Source of the DNA: Pseudomonas sp. ADAK13
GTDB lineage: Bacteria; Pseudomonadota; Gammaproteobacteria; Pseudomonadales; Pseudomonadaceae
Assembly: GCF_012935715.1 (NCBI RefSeq)
Contig: NZ_CP052860.1
Span: forward strand, 5,084,001 to 5,148,000
Reading direction: 5' to 3'
Length of the DNA: 64,000 nucleotides
The first letter of the stretch is position 1. Each line of letters opens with the position of its first letter. Both the position numbers and the translations under genes were made by a program. Shown here in pieces: positions 24,832 to 33,503 of the stretch. The notes beneath the pieces were generated by a model, which saw only the letters and a list, made by a program, of their open reading frames with translations, did no database searches and was not told where the DNA came from.

Positions 24832-25665
24832 TCACCGCACCCGCCCCAAAAACCCCTCAATCAACCCATTCACCTCCTCGGGATTCTCCAGCGCCGCGAG
24901 ATGCGCAGTCCGCGCCATCACCACAAACTCCGCCCCGGGAATCACCTGTGCCATGGCCCGGGTCTCCGCCACGGCAAACGTGCGATCTTCTTCACCCGCC
25001 ACCACCAGAATCGGCGCACGAATCGCCGCCAGCAACGCCCTCTGATCCGGCCGCTTGGGCACCACACTGTCCACCGCCCAAGCGATCGAATCGACATCGC
25101 ACACAGCCAATGCCTGATGAATCCGGGCGATCGCCTCTGGCCGTTCCCGCTCGGTAGTCGGCCCCACAAACGCACGGGTCGCAGTCCCCACCATCCCCAG
25201 CCGAAACCCACCCAACAGCCGAATCACCACCGCCAGCAGCGGAAACTCCAGCCGATGCCGCAACCCCGCCGGCGACGCCGTACAGTTCATCAACACCGCC
25301 GCCTCGACCCGCGTCGGATACATGGCCGCAAACGTCCCGCCAATCATCCCGCCCCAGGAATTCCCCACGAAGGTACAGCGCTCAATCCCCAACCCATCCA
25401 ACACCTCACTCACACACTGCGCACACTCGGCAAAGGTAAACCCGCGGCTCAGCGCCTCACTGTCACCATGCCCCGGCGGGTTGATCAGCACCACCCGATA
25501 GCGCGGGCTGAAATACCGCGCCTGGGCCATCCACATGCGCGCATCCATCAACAGGCTGGACCAGAACACCATCGCCGGGCCCTCGCCGACACTGCGCACG
25601 CGCACGCGGCCGAGGCAGGTGGGAATGTCCTGCACCTGAAGATCGTGATATTCAAGCAGCGCCAT
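24832..25665 (-). CDS. Alpha/beta hydrolase
   Basis: A 277-residue hydrolase with the alpha/beta fold triad: nucleophile Ser in GNSWGG, acid Asp in VVAGEEDRTF, and His in ARTAHLAALENP; an oxyanion-hole region (INPPGHGDSE) is present. The family covers esterases, lactonases and haloperoxidase-like enzymes; the substrate cannot be told. Start MALLEYHD preferred over a GTG five codons upstream because of the CGAGG-like site. Its stop lies seven bases from the end of the foldback element. It is followed by PotE on the same strand upstream (66 bases). Confidence 0.85.
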   Translation of the reverse strand: MALLEYHDLQVQDIPTCLGRVRVRSVGEGPAMVFWSSLLMDARMWMAQARYFSPRYRVVLINPPGHGDSEALSRGFTFAECAQCVSEVLDGLGIERCTFVGNSWGGMIGGTFAAMYPTRVEAAVLMNCTASPAGLRHRLEFPLLAVVIRLLGGFRLGMVGTATRAFVGPTTERERPEAIARIHQALAVCDVDSIAWAVDSVVPKRPDQRALLAAIRAPILVVAGEEDRTFAVAETRAMAQVIPGAEFVVMARTAHLAALENPEEVNGLIEGFLGRVR

Positions 25666-25730
25666 GACGGCCTCGCGCACAAGGGAGATGAACGCCTTAG
25701 CCTATACCTGCCAGGCTGCAGGCGGCGTTA

Positions 25731-27050
25731 TCAGCCCATATCAGCCGCGGTGATAAATCGACGGGCCAGAAACCCATACAGCAGATAACCAAACGCCAAC
25801 ACCAACGTCGCGCCAAACACCGCTTCTTCACCACAGGCATAAATCGCATACAGCGAGTACCCCACGGCGATCAGCAGCACCGTGGTATTGCGCGCATAAA
25901 CCGCCGCTGTCACCCGTGCCTTGTGCATTATCACCAGCAGCCCGGTGAGTGCCGTGACGTAGGGGATCAGATTGGTCACCACCGCCAGGTTCACCAGCTT
26001 GCTGAACTGGGCGCTGGCGGTGGGTGATATGGTCGACAAGGCAATCAGGCTCTGCAACGCCGCACAGGCAACCATTCCCACTACCGGCGCATGGGCGCGG
26101 GTGACCCGGCTGAAGAAGCGCGGAAACAGGCGCTGGTCCGCCGACATCTTGGCCGTTTGCGCCAGGGTGAATTGCCAGCCCAGCAGCGAACCGATGCATG
26201 CCACCACGGCCAGGGCCATGATGATGTCGCCCACCAGCGGCGTGAAGATCTGCGCGTACACCAGGGCAAACGGCGCTGAAGACTCGGCCAGTTCGGCGTT
26301 GGGCACGATGCCCTGGATCACGCTGGTGGACAGCACATACACCAGTGCCGCACCGAGGGTGCCCAGCAGGCAGGCGAGGGGCACGGTGCGCTTGGGGTCT
26401 TCCACGGCGTCATAGCCCTGGGCGGCGGACTCCATGCCAAGGAATGCCCAGAGCGTCAGCGGGATGCTCGCGCCAATGGCGTCCCACAGTTGCAGTTGGT
26501 TGGGGTTCCAGGCGTCGGTGAACACCTCGGCCTTGAAATAGAACCAGCCGATCACACTCAGCCCCGCCACGGGAATGATCACGCCCCACACCGTGATCAC
26601 GCCGATCCGCCCGGTCAGGCGCGGGCCGCCGAAGTTGGCCACGGTGGTCAGCCAGATCAGCCCCAGGGTGCCGATAAACAACGGGATCGGCCCGCTGCCC
26701 AGCCACGGGATAAAGGACGACAGGTAGCCCACCGCCGAAATTGCAATCGCCACATTGGCGATGATCAGCGACAGGAAATACAGAAACGAACAGAGGAAGA
26801 ACCCCGACTTGCCGTGGGCCTCTTCGGTGTAGGCCGACATGCCGCCCGTGCGCGTACAGAAGAGGCCGCATTGGGCGAAGCAATACGCGATCGCCATCGA
26901 GCCCACGGCGGTGATCACCCACGACAGCAACGAAATCGCGCCCAATTGCGCCATGCTGGAAGGCAGCATGATGATGCCCGAGCCCATCATATTGATCGCC
27001 ACCAGGGTGGTCAGGCCCATCAGGCTCATCTTCTTGCTTGGCTCGGCCAT
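25731..27050 (-). CDS. potE: Putrescine/ornithine antiporter-like APC transporter
   Basis: A 439-residue, about 12-helix transporter of the APC superfamily. Long stretches match E. coli PotE as remembered: NMMGSGIIMLP at the start of TM1, TVANFGG, ITVWGVIIPV, TLWAFLGMESA, GSLLGWQFT and KLVNLAVVTNLIPY. PotE exchanges ornithine and putrescine, or imports putrescine with protons. ATG has AAGGAG six bases before it. There is no ornithine decarboxylase next to it, unlike the enterobacterial speF-potE operon, so import or exchange of another diamine or amino acid is possible. Confidence 0.88.
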   Translation of the reverse strand: MAEPSKKMSLMGLTTLVAINMMGSGIIMLPSSMAQLGAISLLSWVITAVGSMAIAYCFAQCGLFCTRTGGMSAYTEEAHGKSGFFLCSFLYFLSLIIANVAIAISAVGYLSSFIPWLGSGPIPLFIGTLGLIWLTTVANFGGPRLTGRIGVITVWGVIIPVAGLSVIGWFYFKAEVFTDAWNPNQLQLWDAIGASIPLTLWAFLGMESAAQGYDAVEDPKRTVPLACLLGTLGAALVYVLSTSVIQGIVPNAELAESSAPFALVYAQIFTPLVGDIIMALAVVACIGSLLGWQFTLAQTAKMSADQRLFPRFFSRVTRAHAPVVGMVACAALQSLIALSTISPTASAQFSKLVNLAVVTNLIPYVTALTGLLVIMHKARVTAAVYARNTTVLLIAVGYSLYAIYACGEEAVFGATLVLAFGYLLYGFLARRFITAADMG

Positions 27051-27100
27051 CGGCAACTCCTTGTCGTGGGGGCGTGCGATGGCAGGCTAGCACGTTGTGC

Positions 27101-27997
27101 TCACTTCGCCTTCGGGACCCGGTTTTCTCCCAGGATCCGCGCGGCATCCCGTGCCGGTGGCAGGCCGAATACCCGGGCGTAATCGCGGCTGAACTGGGTC
27201 GGGCTTTCATAGCCGACTTCAAAGGCGGCGCGGGTGACGTTTTTGGCGCTGGCCACCATCAGGGTGCGGGCCTGCAGCAAGCGCACGCGCTTCTGGTACT
27301 GCAATGGGCTCAGGTTGGTGACGGCCTTGAAGTGCCGGTGAAAGGCCGACACGCTCATCGCGGCTTTCTGCGCCAGGGCTTCCACCCGGATCGGCTCGGC
27401 GAAGTCCCGGCGGATCCACTGGATGGCCTGGCTCACCCGGGCCATGGCCGTGTCGGGCGCTGCTATTTCCCGCAGCATCCAGCCGTGGGGCCCTTGCAGC
27501 ACGCGATAGAGAATCTCGCGTTCATACACCGGCGCGAGGGCGGTTATGGCCTCAGGGTTACCCATTAGCCGCAGCAGGCGCAGCCAGGCATCCATCAGTT
27601 CAGGGGTTACGGCGGCCACTGAAAATCCCGCCTCCCGGTCGTAGCGTCCGGCAGGTTTGGGCAAGTCGCCGAGCAGCGTCGCAAGTACCGTCGGGTCCAG
27701 TGTCAGGCTGACCGCCAGGTACGGTTCACCGGAGGCCGCAGGGTGCACAGTGCCCACGGCGGGCAGCTCGATGGACATCACAAAATACGTCGCCGGGTCA
27801 TAGCGCAGTGTGCGATCACCCACGGTCATGGATTTGCTGCCCTGCAGGATCAGGTTGATCATCGGCTCATACACGGCAGCCAGCATGTGCTCGGGAATCG
27901 CGCCCTGAACCATGGCCACGCGCGGGATCCCCGTTTCAGTGCGGCGGTTTTCGGCCTTGGCGGCCAGGGTGCGCAGTTCGATCAGTTGTGTGTTCAT
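27101..27997 (-). CDS. AraC-family transcriptional regulator
   Basis: About 298 residues. N-terminal AraC_N/cupin-like domain (PRVAMVQGAIPEHMLAAVYEP...LILQGSKSMTVG) and C-terminal double helix-turn-helix (VEALAQKAAMSVSAFHRHFKAVTNLSPLQYQKRVRLLQAR...AFEVGYESPTQFSRDYARVFG). The start is uncertain between two ATGs nine bases apart, neither with a clear ribosome site. Divergent from an SDR gene (gap 139 bases), a very common arrangement in which the AraC protein activates the oxidoreductase. Confidence 0.9.
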   Translation of the reverse strand: MNTQLIELRTLAAKAENRRTETGIPRVAMVQGAIPEHMLAAVYEPMINLILQGSKSMTVGDRTLRYDPATYFVMSIELPAVGTVHPAASGEPYLAVSLTLDPTVLATLLGDLPKPAGRYDREAGFSVAAVTPELMDAWLRLLRLMGNPEAITALAPVYEREILYRVLQGPHGWMLREIAAPDTAMARVSQAIQWIRRDFAEPIRVEALAQKAAMSVSAFHRHFKAVTNLSPLQYQKRVRLLQARTLMVASAKNVTRAAFEVGYESPTQFSRDYARVFGLPPARDAARILGENRVPKAK

Positions 27998-28136
27998 GCC
28001 GGGCATGCTGAGCGTGCGGGTGTGACTTGTGCAAGCGAAAAGCAGAAACAGGCAGGTTTCGAGCACGAACGGCTGCGTCGGCGCAGGCGTACACGCCTAC
28101 TGTGGTCACTCCTTTGAACAAGCAGTGGAGCCACAC

Positions 28137-28880
28137 ATGGGCGTTATCCTCATCACCGGCGGTAGCCGTGGCATTGGTGCCAGCACTGCAGAGTTGTGTG
28201 CCCGTAAAGGCATGGGTGTGATCCTGACCTACAACAGTCATCCGCAAGCCGCCCAGGCGGTGGTGCAGCGGATCGAGTCGGCGGGCGGCCAGGCGGTTGC
28301 GCTGCCACTGGATGTGGCTGACGTCCGCTCGTTTGAGGGGTTTGGCGAGACGGTAAAACGGACGTTATCGGCAACCTGGGGCGTGGGCGGTTTGAGTGGC
28401 CTGGTGAATAACGCAGGTTTCGGCCTGTTCAATCCCCTGGCCTCGGTCACCGAGGCGCAGTTCGACGGGCTGTTGAATGTGCACCTCAAAGGCCCGTTCT
28501 TCCTGACGCAAGCCTTGCTGCCGTTGCTGCAAGCCCATGCCTGCATCGTCAACCTGACCAGCGCGACCACCCGCGTGGCCACCGCCGGCGTAGCGCCTTA
28601 CGCGGCTTTCAAGGGCGCACTGGATGTGCTCACCCGCTACATGGCCAAGGAGTTCGGCGAGCTTCAGATCCGTGCGAACGCCGTCTCTCCGGGCGCCATT
28701 CGCACCGAGCTGGGCGGCGGGCTCAATGATGAGTTCGAAGCGCTGCTGGCTTCACAAACCGCTCTCGGCCGAGTGGGCGAACCTGAGGATGTGGCACGTG
28801 TGATCGCCCTGTTGCTCTCGGAAGAAGGCCGCTGGATCAATGCCCAGACGATCGAGGTCGCGGGCGGTTACATCATCTGA
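28137..28880 (+). CDS. Short-chain dehydrogenase/reductase
   Basis: A 247-residue classical SDR: TGGSRGIGAS nucleotide-binding motif, LVNNAG, catalytic Ser (LTSATTR) and YAAFK as the YxxxK catalytic pair, then VSPGAIRTE and a C-terminal AGGYII. NAD(P)-dependent alcohol/ketone oxidoreductase; substrate unknown. Start at ATG with GGAG six bases upstream. Followed after 16 bases by a VOC protein, probably one transcript controlled by the divergent AraC regulator. Confidence 0.9.
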   Translation: MGVILITGGSRGIGASTAELCARKGMGVILTYNSHPQAAQAVVQRIESAGGQAVALPLDVADVRSFEGFGETVKRTLSATWGVGGLSGLVNNAGFGLFNPLASVTEAQFDGLLNVHLKGPFFLTQALLPLLQAHACIVNLTSATTRVATAGVAPYAAFKGALDVLTRYMAKEFGELQIRANAVSPGAIRTELGGGLNDEFEALLASQTALGRVGEPEDVARVIALLLSEEGRWINAQTIEVAGGYII

Positions 28881-28896
28881 AAAACGAGGCTGAACC

Positions 28897-29301
28897 ATGC
28901 TGGATCATCTGTTTTTGTCGGTCCGCGACCTACAACGCTCGATTGATTTCTACCGCGCCGCACTGACACCGCTGGGCATCACCACGCGCCACGACTACGC
29001 CGGCAAGGACGGCCCGCCGGGCCATCCGGACCTCAAGGGTTTCGGCGCCAACGGACGCATATTCTTCTGGTTGCGCGAGGGCGTGGTTGAGGGCAGGGCG
29101 GTGCACGTGGGTTTCGTCGCCAGCAGCCGCGCCGAGGTCGATGCGGCCTACCAGGCGGCGATGAGTGCTGGCGCCGTCGACAACGGCGCCCCGGGCGCGC
29201 GTTTGCACTACGACCCGAACTACTACGCCGCCAACGTGCTGGACCTGGACGGCTACAGCCTGGAATTCGTCTACAAGAACTGGCAGCACGCCCAGTCGTA
29301 G
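28897..29301 (+). CDS. VOC-family (glyoxalase-like) protein
   Basis: A 134-residue vicinal-oxygen-chelate fold protein: MLDHLFLSVRDLQRSIDFYRAAL, AVHVGFVA and a C-terminal VLDLDGYSLEFVYK. His4 and Glu near the end are candidate metal ligands. Members include glyoxalases, dioxygenases and resistance proteins; specific function not assignable. Second gene after the SDR. Confidence 0.88.
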   Translation: MLDHLFLSVRDLQRSIDFYRAALTPLGITTRHDYAGKDGPPGHPDLKGFGANGRIFFWLREGVVEGRAVHVGFVASSRAEVDAAYQAAMSAGAVDNGAPGARLHYDPNYYAANVLDLDGYSLEFVYKNWQHAQS

Positions 29302-29323
29302 CAACTGTCGGAGAGGGAGGCGA

Positions 29324-29851
29324 TCAGCCCGCGGCCTGCGGCTGCATCCGCCACTCACCGTCCACATCCTTGACCAACCCACTGGCCACAAACAGCGGCG
29401 CCAGGCGTTTGTGCAACTGCGGCTCGACAAACTCTTTCACGGTGTCCAGGGCCAGCGCGCCGCTCAGCGGCAGCTCGGCCTTGGTGTAGGACAGCCAGGC
29501 CTTTTTCAACATCATCAGCACGTCGCTGCCGGCGGTGGAGGCGAAGCGGCGGTGGACTTTCTTGCCGTCGAAATCGAAGGTGTGCTGGAACTCGTAACCC
29601 GCCTCGTTGCCTTCGCTGGCGACGCAGCGGATGCAGGTGCAGGGGCCATCGCCGAAAGCGCTGCGCAGGTAGGTGTTGAAGTCCACCACGGGCTTGAGTG
29701 ACAGGCGCTTGTCCACCTCGAACAGGTCGCCGGTCATTTTTTCGTCAGTGTTCAAGGTCCATTTCCTCGCAGCGGTTTTTTCAAGGGCGGCACGATACCA
29801 GCCGAAGGGCATGGGCGGGTAGTTTTTGGTCGCTTCAGTGGGGACGTCCAT
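29324..29851 (-). CDS. Hypothetical protein with CxCxxC motif
   Basis: A 175-residue soluble protein I do not recognise. Visible features: an N-terminal MPFGWYRAAL segment, a CTCIRC cysteine cluster around residue 73 that could bind a metal or iron-sulphur cluster, and a basic/aromatic core (FDFDGKKVHRRF). No signal peptide. It is convergent with the VOC gene and divergent from a RidA gene (gap 52 bases). Confidence 0.7.
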   Translation of the reverse strand: MDVPTEATKNYPPMPFGWYRAALEKTAARKWTLNTDEKMTGDLFEVDKRLSLKPVVDFNTYLRSAFGDGPCTCIRCVASEGNEAGYEFQHTFDFDGKKVHRRFASTAGSDVLMMLKKAWLSYTKAELPLSGALALDTVKEFVEPQLHKRLAPLFVASGLVKDVDGEWRMQPQAAG

Positions 29852-29903
29852 TCGCCAATGCCCTTGTTAGAGTTTCCATAAATCACCCCCAGAGGAAACC
29901 GGC

Positions 29904-30296
29904 ATGAGCAGCACACCCACGATCTACAACCACGGCGTTTCATGGGAAGAGGGCAACAGCGTCAGCCAGGGCTACCGCGTCAACGGCACGATCTATATTG
30001 CCGGGCAGTTTTCTCACACCCTCGACGGCGAATTCGTTGACGGTGATGCGGCCGTCCAGACACGCCAGGCCCTGGAGAATCTTGATCACGTGTTGGCAGG
30101 CTTTGGCGTCAGCCGCTCGAACATTGCGGCGGTGGATTTCTTCCTGGTGCACGCCAAGCGCGACTTTGAGGCGGTGGTCAAGGTGTGGAAGGAATACATC
30201 GGCGGCCATCGCCCGGCCGCGACCCTGGTCGGCGTGAATTACCTGGCGTCGGATGCACAGATCGTCGAGATCAAGGTGATTGCCCACGCCGACTGA
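29904..30296 (+). CDS. RidA (YjgF/YER057c/UK114) family protein
   Basis: A 130-residue RidA-fold protein: VNGTIYIAGQFS, TRQALENLDHVLAGFG, and a C-terminal GHRPAATLVGVNYLAS with the conserved Arg position and a final VEIKVIA. RidA proteins hydrolyse reactive enamine/imine intermediates made by PLP enzymes or oxidases. Its stop codon abuts the stop codon of the convergent LysR gene with no gap. Confidence 0.88.
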   Translation: MSSTPTIYNHGVSWEEGNSVSQGYRVNGTIYIAGQFSHTLDGEFVDGDAAVQTRQALENLDHVLAGFGVSRSNIAAVDFFLVHAKRDFEAVVKVWKEYIGGHRPAATLVGVNYLASDAQIVEIKVIAHAD

Positions 30297-31193
30297 TCAG
30301 CCCGCGAGTTCATCCACCATCAGGTCGATAAAGCGCCGTACCCGGGGTTCCAGGAAGCGTTTGCTCGGGTACATCGCCAGAATCTCCACGTCTCCCGCGT
30401 CCAGGTTGGGCAACACGGGCACCAGGCGCCCGGCGGCCAGGTCCTCGGCCACCAAGAAATCCGGCAGCAAGGCGATGCCCAGCCCGGACACGGCGGCGTC
30501 ACGCAGCGCTTCGCCGCTGTCCAGGCGCAGGCGGCTGCGCCCGTAAGCCTTGACCCAGGTGCCGTCCGCCTCGCGAAAACGCCAGCTTTGTTTGCGTGTA
30601 CGGCTGCTGAAGTACAGGCAGTCGTGGTGGGCAAGGGCGTCCATGTCTCGGGGCGTGCCGTGCTCGGCGAGATAGCCCGGCGCGGCGCAGAGCAGTGCCT
30701 GATAACGGGCGACCACGCGGGAAACCAGCTGGCGGTCGGTGTTCGCGCTGCCGATGCGGATGGCCAGGTCGAAACCGTCCTCGACGATATCGGCGGTGCG
30801 GTCGCTGAAGCTGACTTCCACCTGCACCTCGGGCCACGCCTGCAGGTACTTTTTCAACAATGGCAGCAGCACCTTGCGCCCGAAGGCGTCGGGCACGGTG
30901 AGCCGCAGCAACCCGCGTGGCACGCCGGTGGGCTGGCCGATACGGCTTTGGGCGTTGTCCACCGCCGCGAGGATCTCCAACCCCTGGTCATACAACGCGC
31001 GGCCCTCATCGGTGAGGCTCAAGGTGCGGGTGGTGCGGTTCAGCAGGCGCACGCCCAGGCTGTCTTCCAGGCGCGCCACGGCCTTGCCGGCGGCCGAGCG
31101 CGTCAGGCCCATCGCCTGGCCACCGGCGACGAAGCTGGCGCCATCGACCACCGCCATGAAAATCAGCATCTCGTTAAGGTTGGTGCGCAGCAT
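30297..31193 (-). CDS. LysR-family transcriptional regulator
   Basis: A 298-residue LTTR: N-terminal winged HTH (FMAVVDGASFVAGGQAMGLTRSAAGKAVARLEDSLGVRLLNRTTRTLSLTDEG) and a periplasmic-binding-like effector domain (LLRLTVPDAFG...DGFDLAIRIG...GLGIALLPDFL). Of the CrgA/DhcR-like subgroup. Divergent from an ABC substrate-binding-protein gene across 159 bases, but its target may equally be the convergent RidA gene or itself. Confidence 0.9.
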   Translation of the reverse strand: MLRTNLNEMLIFMAVVDGASFVAGGQAMGLTRSAAGKAVARLEDSLGVRLLNRTTRTLSLTDEGRALYDQGLEILAAVDNAQSRIGQPTGVPRGLLRLTVPDAFGRKVLLPLLKKYLQAWPEVQVEVSFSDRTADIVEDGFDLAIRIGSANTDRQLVSRVVARYQALLCAAPGYLAEHGTPRDMDALAHHDCLYFSSRTRKQSWRFREADGTWVKAYGRSRLRLDSGEALRDAAVSGLGIALLPDFLVAEDLAAGRLVPVLPNLDAGDVEILAMYPSKRFLEPRVRRFIDLMVDELAG

Positions 31194-31352
31194 GCGAGGC
31201 GTCTCCGGACCACATCATCAGGAACAGGCGCGCAATATAGCAGCGCCGGCGGGGAGTGTTTTTCGTATATCCATAGATCCCGATGTTCTTTTTCCATGTG
31301 GCCGTTCGTCGCTACGCTCGCAGCCCTTCTCATTAACCCGGCAGACCCCCTC

Positions 31353-32366
31353 ATGACCGTCAAGCGTCCCTCATTGACCCTGCTGGCTGCTGCCCTGGCG
31401 GCGACCGGCGTGTTACTCAGCCCAGGCGCCCAGGCCGAAGGCAAGATCAGCATTGCCCAGCAATTCGGCATCGGCTACTTGATCCTCGACGTGGTTCGCG
31501 ACCAGCACCTGATCGAGAAACACGGCAAGGAGCAGGGCCTGGACATCAAGGTGGAGTGGAACAGCATCTCCGGCGCCACCGCGATGAACGAGTCGCTGCT
31601 GGCTGGTGCGCTGGACGTGGTGTCGGCGGGTGTGCCGCCCATGCTCACGCTGTGGGACCGCACCAAGGGCAAGCAGAACGTCAAGGCCATCGCCTCGCTG
31701 GGGTCGATGCCCAACTATTTGCTGACCAATAACCCGGACGTGAAGACCCTCAAGGACTTCAGCGAAAAAGACCGCATCGCCGTACCGGCCGCGGGTGTGG
31801 GTTTCCAGTCGCGCACCTTGCAGATTGAAACCGCCAAGCAATTCGGAAACGACAACTACAAGAAGTTCGATGACATCTCCATCAGCCTGGCTCACCCGGA
31901 CGCCACAGCGGCGCTGATTGCCGGCGGTTCGGAGATCAACGCGCACTTTTCCAGCCCGCCGTTCCAGTACCAGGAGCTGTTGAATCCCAAGGTGCACAAG
32001 GTGCTGAGTTCCTACGACATTCTCGGTGGCCCGGCCACGTTCAACGTGCTGTACACCACCGAGAAATTCCATGACGAAAACCCCAAGACCTACAAGGCGT
32101 TCTATGACGCGTTGGCCGAGGCCGAGAAAATCATCAAGGCCGACAAGCCGGCAGCGGCCCAGGCTTATATTCGTGTAGAGCAGTCGAAGCTACCGCTGGC
32201 GCTGGTGGAGAAGATCGTCCAGGACCCGGAAATCGACTTCACCATCGTGCCCCAGCGTACGTACATCTATGCCGAGAAACTGCAGGAGTTGGGCGTGCTG
32301 AAAAACAAGGCGGGGAGCTGGAAGGATTACTTCTTTGAAGAGGCGCATGGCGGTGACGGGAGCTGA
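31353..32366 (+). CDS. Orphan ABC substrate-binding protein (SsuA/TauA-like)
   Basis: A 337-residue periplasmic binding protein of the nitrate/sulfonate/taurine type (NMT1/SsuA fold): signal peptide ending GAQA/EG, ISIAQQFGIGYLILDVVRDQ, EWNSISGATAMNESLLAGALDVVSAGVPPML, and RYTYIYAEKLQELG-like C-terminus. No permease or ATPase gene adjoins it, so it must use components coded elsewhere or act as a sensor. A longer open frame upstream is rejected because the signal peptide starts at this ATG. A REP hairpin follows 30 bases after the stop. Confidence 0.88.
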   Translation: MTVKRPSLTLLAAALAATGVLLSPGAQAEGKISIAQQFGIGYLILDVVRDQHLIEKHGKEQGLDIKVEWNSISGATAMNESLLAGALDVVSAGVPPMLTLWDRTKGKQNVKAIASLGSMPNYLLTNNPDVKTLKDFSEKDRIAVPAAGVGFQSRTLQIETAKQFGNDNYKKFDDISISLAHPDATAALIAGGSEINAHFSSPPFQYQELLNPKVHKVLSSYDILGGPATFNVLYTTEKFHDENPKTYKAFYDALAEAEKIIKADKPAAAQAYIRVEQSKLPLALVEKIVQDPEIDFTIVPQRTYIYAEKLQELGVLKNKAGSWKDYFFEEAHGGDGS

Positions 32367-32395
32367 CACCGTCTCGAATTGAAATGAGTACAAAA

Positions 32396-32423
32396 TGTGG
32401 GAGCTGGCAAGCCCGCTCCCACA
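32396..32423. repeat. Single REP hairpin
   Basis: TGTGGGAGCTGG CAAG CCCGCTCCCACA: one short palindrome of the REP class between a + strand stop and a - strand stop. It could act as a transcription barrier for both convergent genes. Confidence 0.85.
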
Positions 32424-32440
32424 TTGGATCTACGGTGTTT

Positions 32441-33340
32441 TCAAGTTCCTGCAAGACTGGTTTTGATCCAGTCATACAAGTGATTCCCCTCACTCGACAA
32501 CTCGCTGTTGGCCCGCCGGCACAGGTAGTACTGGCGGCCATCGTCGACCTGTAGATCAAACAGTTTCACCAATTCCCCATTCGCCACATGCGGCGCCACC
32601 AGTGGCTCGCGCAGCAGTGAGCAGCCCAGCCCGGTCAGCGTCGCCGTCAGCGCCAACTGACCATCCTCCAGCAGCAAACCATTCAGCGCTGTGCCGTGAT
32701 GCACGTCGGCAGCCTGGAACCATTGGCTCCAGGTGCCGCGCTCTTCGTCGTGCAGCAACGGCAACTCGCTCAGGGCCTCGGGCGTGTCGATCGGGCCGTG
32801 TTGCTCCAGGAATGCCCGGCTGCAATAGGGCGTCACCGCTCCGGAGATCAACGGCTCGCTGTGATACCCCGGCCAGTGCCCGGTGCCAAAGCGGATCGAC
32901 AGGTCGGCCGCATCGCTGGGGTAGCTGCGGTGGTTGGCGTAGGTGACGTTGATGTCCAGCGCCGGATGGTCCTTGAGGAACTGCGCCAGGCGCGGGATGA
33001 ACAGGTTGATGCCGAACAGCGGGATCAGGCTGATGGTGACCTGGCGCGTGGCGCTTTTTTCCCGCACGTGTTCGGTGGCGCTGCGCAGCACGGCGAAGGC
33101 CGAGCGAATCGCGCGGTAGTACTCGCGGCCTTCTTCGGTGAGCACCAGGTTGCGGCCCTGGCGCAAGGTCAGCGGTTGCTGCAGGAAGCTTTCCAGCAGG
33201 TGCAGTTGATGGCTGACGGCGGAGGGCGACACATCCAGCTCGCGGGCGGCGGAATTCACCCCGCCGTGGCGGGCAAATGCTTCGAAGGTGCGCACGGCAC
33301 GCAGGGGCGGGTCATTGGCTAACTGTTCTAAATTATTCAT
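32441..33340 (-). CDS. LysR-family regulator (GcvA-like) of the LIV/ATC operon
   Basis: A 299-residue LTTR. N-terminal HTH (RAVRTFEAFARHGGVNSAARELDVSPSAVSHQLHLLESFL) with the LRAVRTFEA start typical of GcvA-type LTTRs, then an effector domain (VTISLIPLFGINLFIPRLAQF...DLSIRFGTGHWPG). Divergent from the LIV-type ABC/ATC-hydrolase operon across a 163-base gap holding two matched palindromes, so it is very probably the regulator of that operon, responding to the imported compound or a degradation product (inference). Confidence 0.9.
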   Translation of the reverse strand: MNNLEQLANDPPLRAVRTFEAFARHGGVNSAARELDVSPSAVSHQLHLLESFLQQPLTLRQGRNLVLTEEGREYYRAIRSAFAVLRSATEHVREKSATRQVTISLIPLFGINLFIPRLAQFLKDHPALDINVTYANHRSYPSDAADLSIRFGTGHWPGYHSEPLISGAVTPYCSRAFLEQHGPIDTPEALSELPLLHDEERGTWSQWFQAADVHHGTALNGLLLEDGQLALTATLTGLGCSLLREPLVAPHVANGELVKLFDLQVDDGRQYYLCRRANSELSSEGNHLYDWIKTSLAGT

Positions 33341-33379
33341 GTGTTGAATTAAATACTAAGTGTGATGGAAAATAAAGAG

Positions 33380-33400
33380 CCATAAATGCCGTATTTATGG
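33380..33400. promoter_or_regulatory. Candidate LysR operator 1
   Basis: Perfect inverted repeat CCATAAAT-GCCGT-ATTTATGG in the LysR/livH intergenic gap, about 110 bases before the livH start. The inner 17 bases fit an LTTR T-N11-A type dyad. Confidence 0.65.
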
Positions 33401-33413
33401 CGGTTATAGCGCT

Positions 33414-33430
33414 TTATGCGTTTGGCATAA
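33414..33430. promoter_or_regulatory. Candidate LysR operator 2
   Basis: Perfect inverted repeat TTATGC-GTTTG-GCATAA, same 17-base size and 5-base spacer as operator 1. Its centre is 32 bases (about three helix turns) from the centre of operator 1, as for the recognition and activation sites of LTTR-controlled promoters. Confidence 0.62.
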
Positions 33431-33503
33431 CCATATGAATTTCTGATATTTGATAAAAATAGAATAGATGCTTAGTGTGCCGCCCTCGTAAGTAGTGAGG
33501 TCG

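Noticed and set aside
30588..32366. A 592-codon frame running through the LysR gene into the binding protein
   Set aside because: The signal peptide begins at the ATG at 31353; upstream codons lie antisense to the LysR gene.
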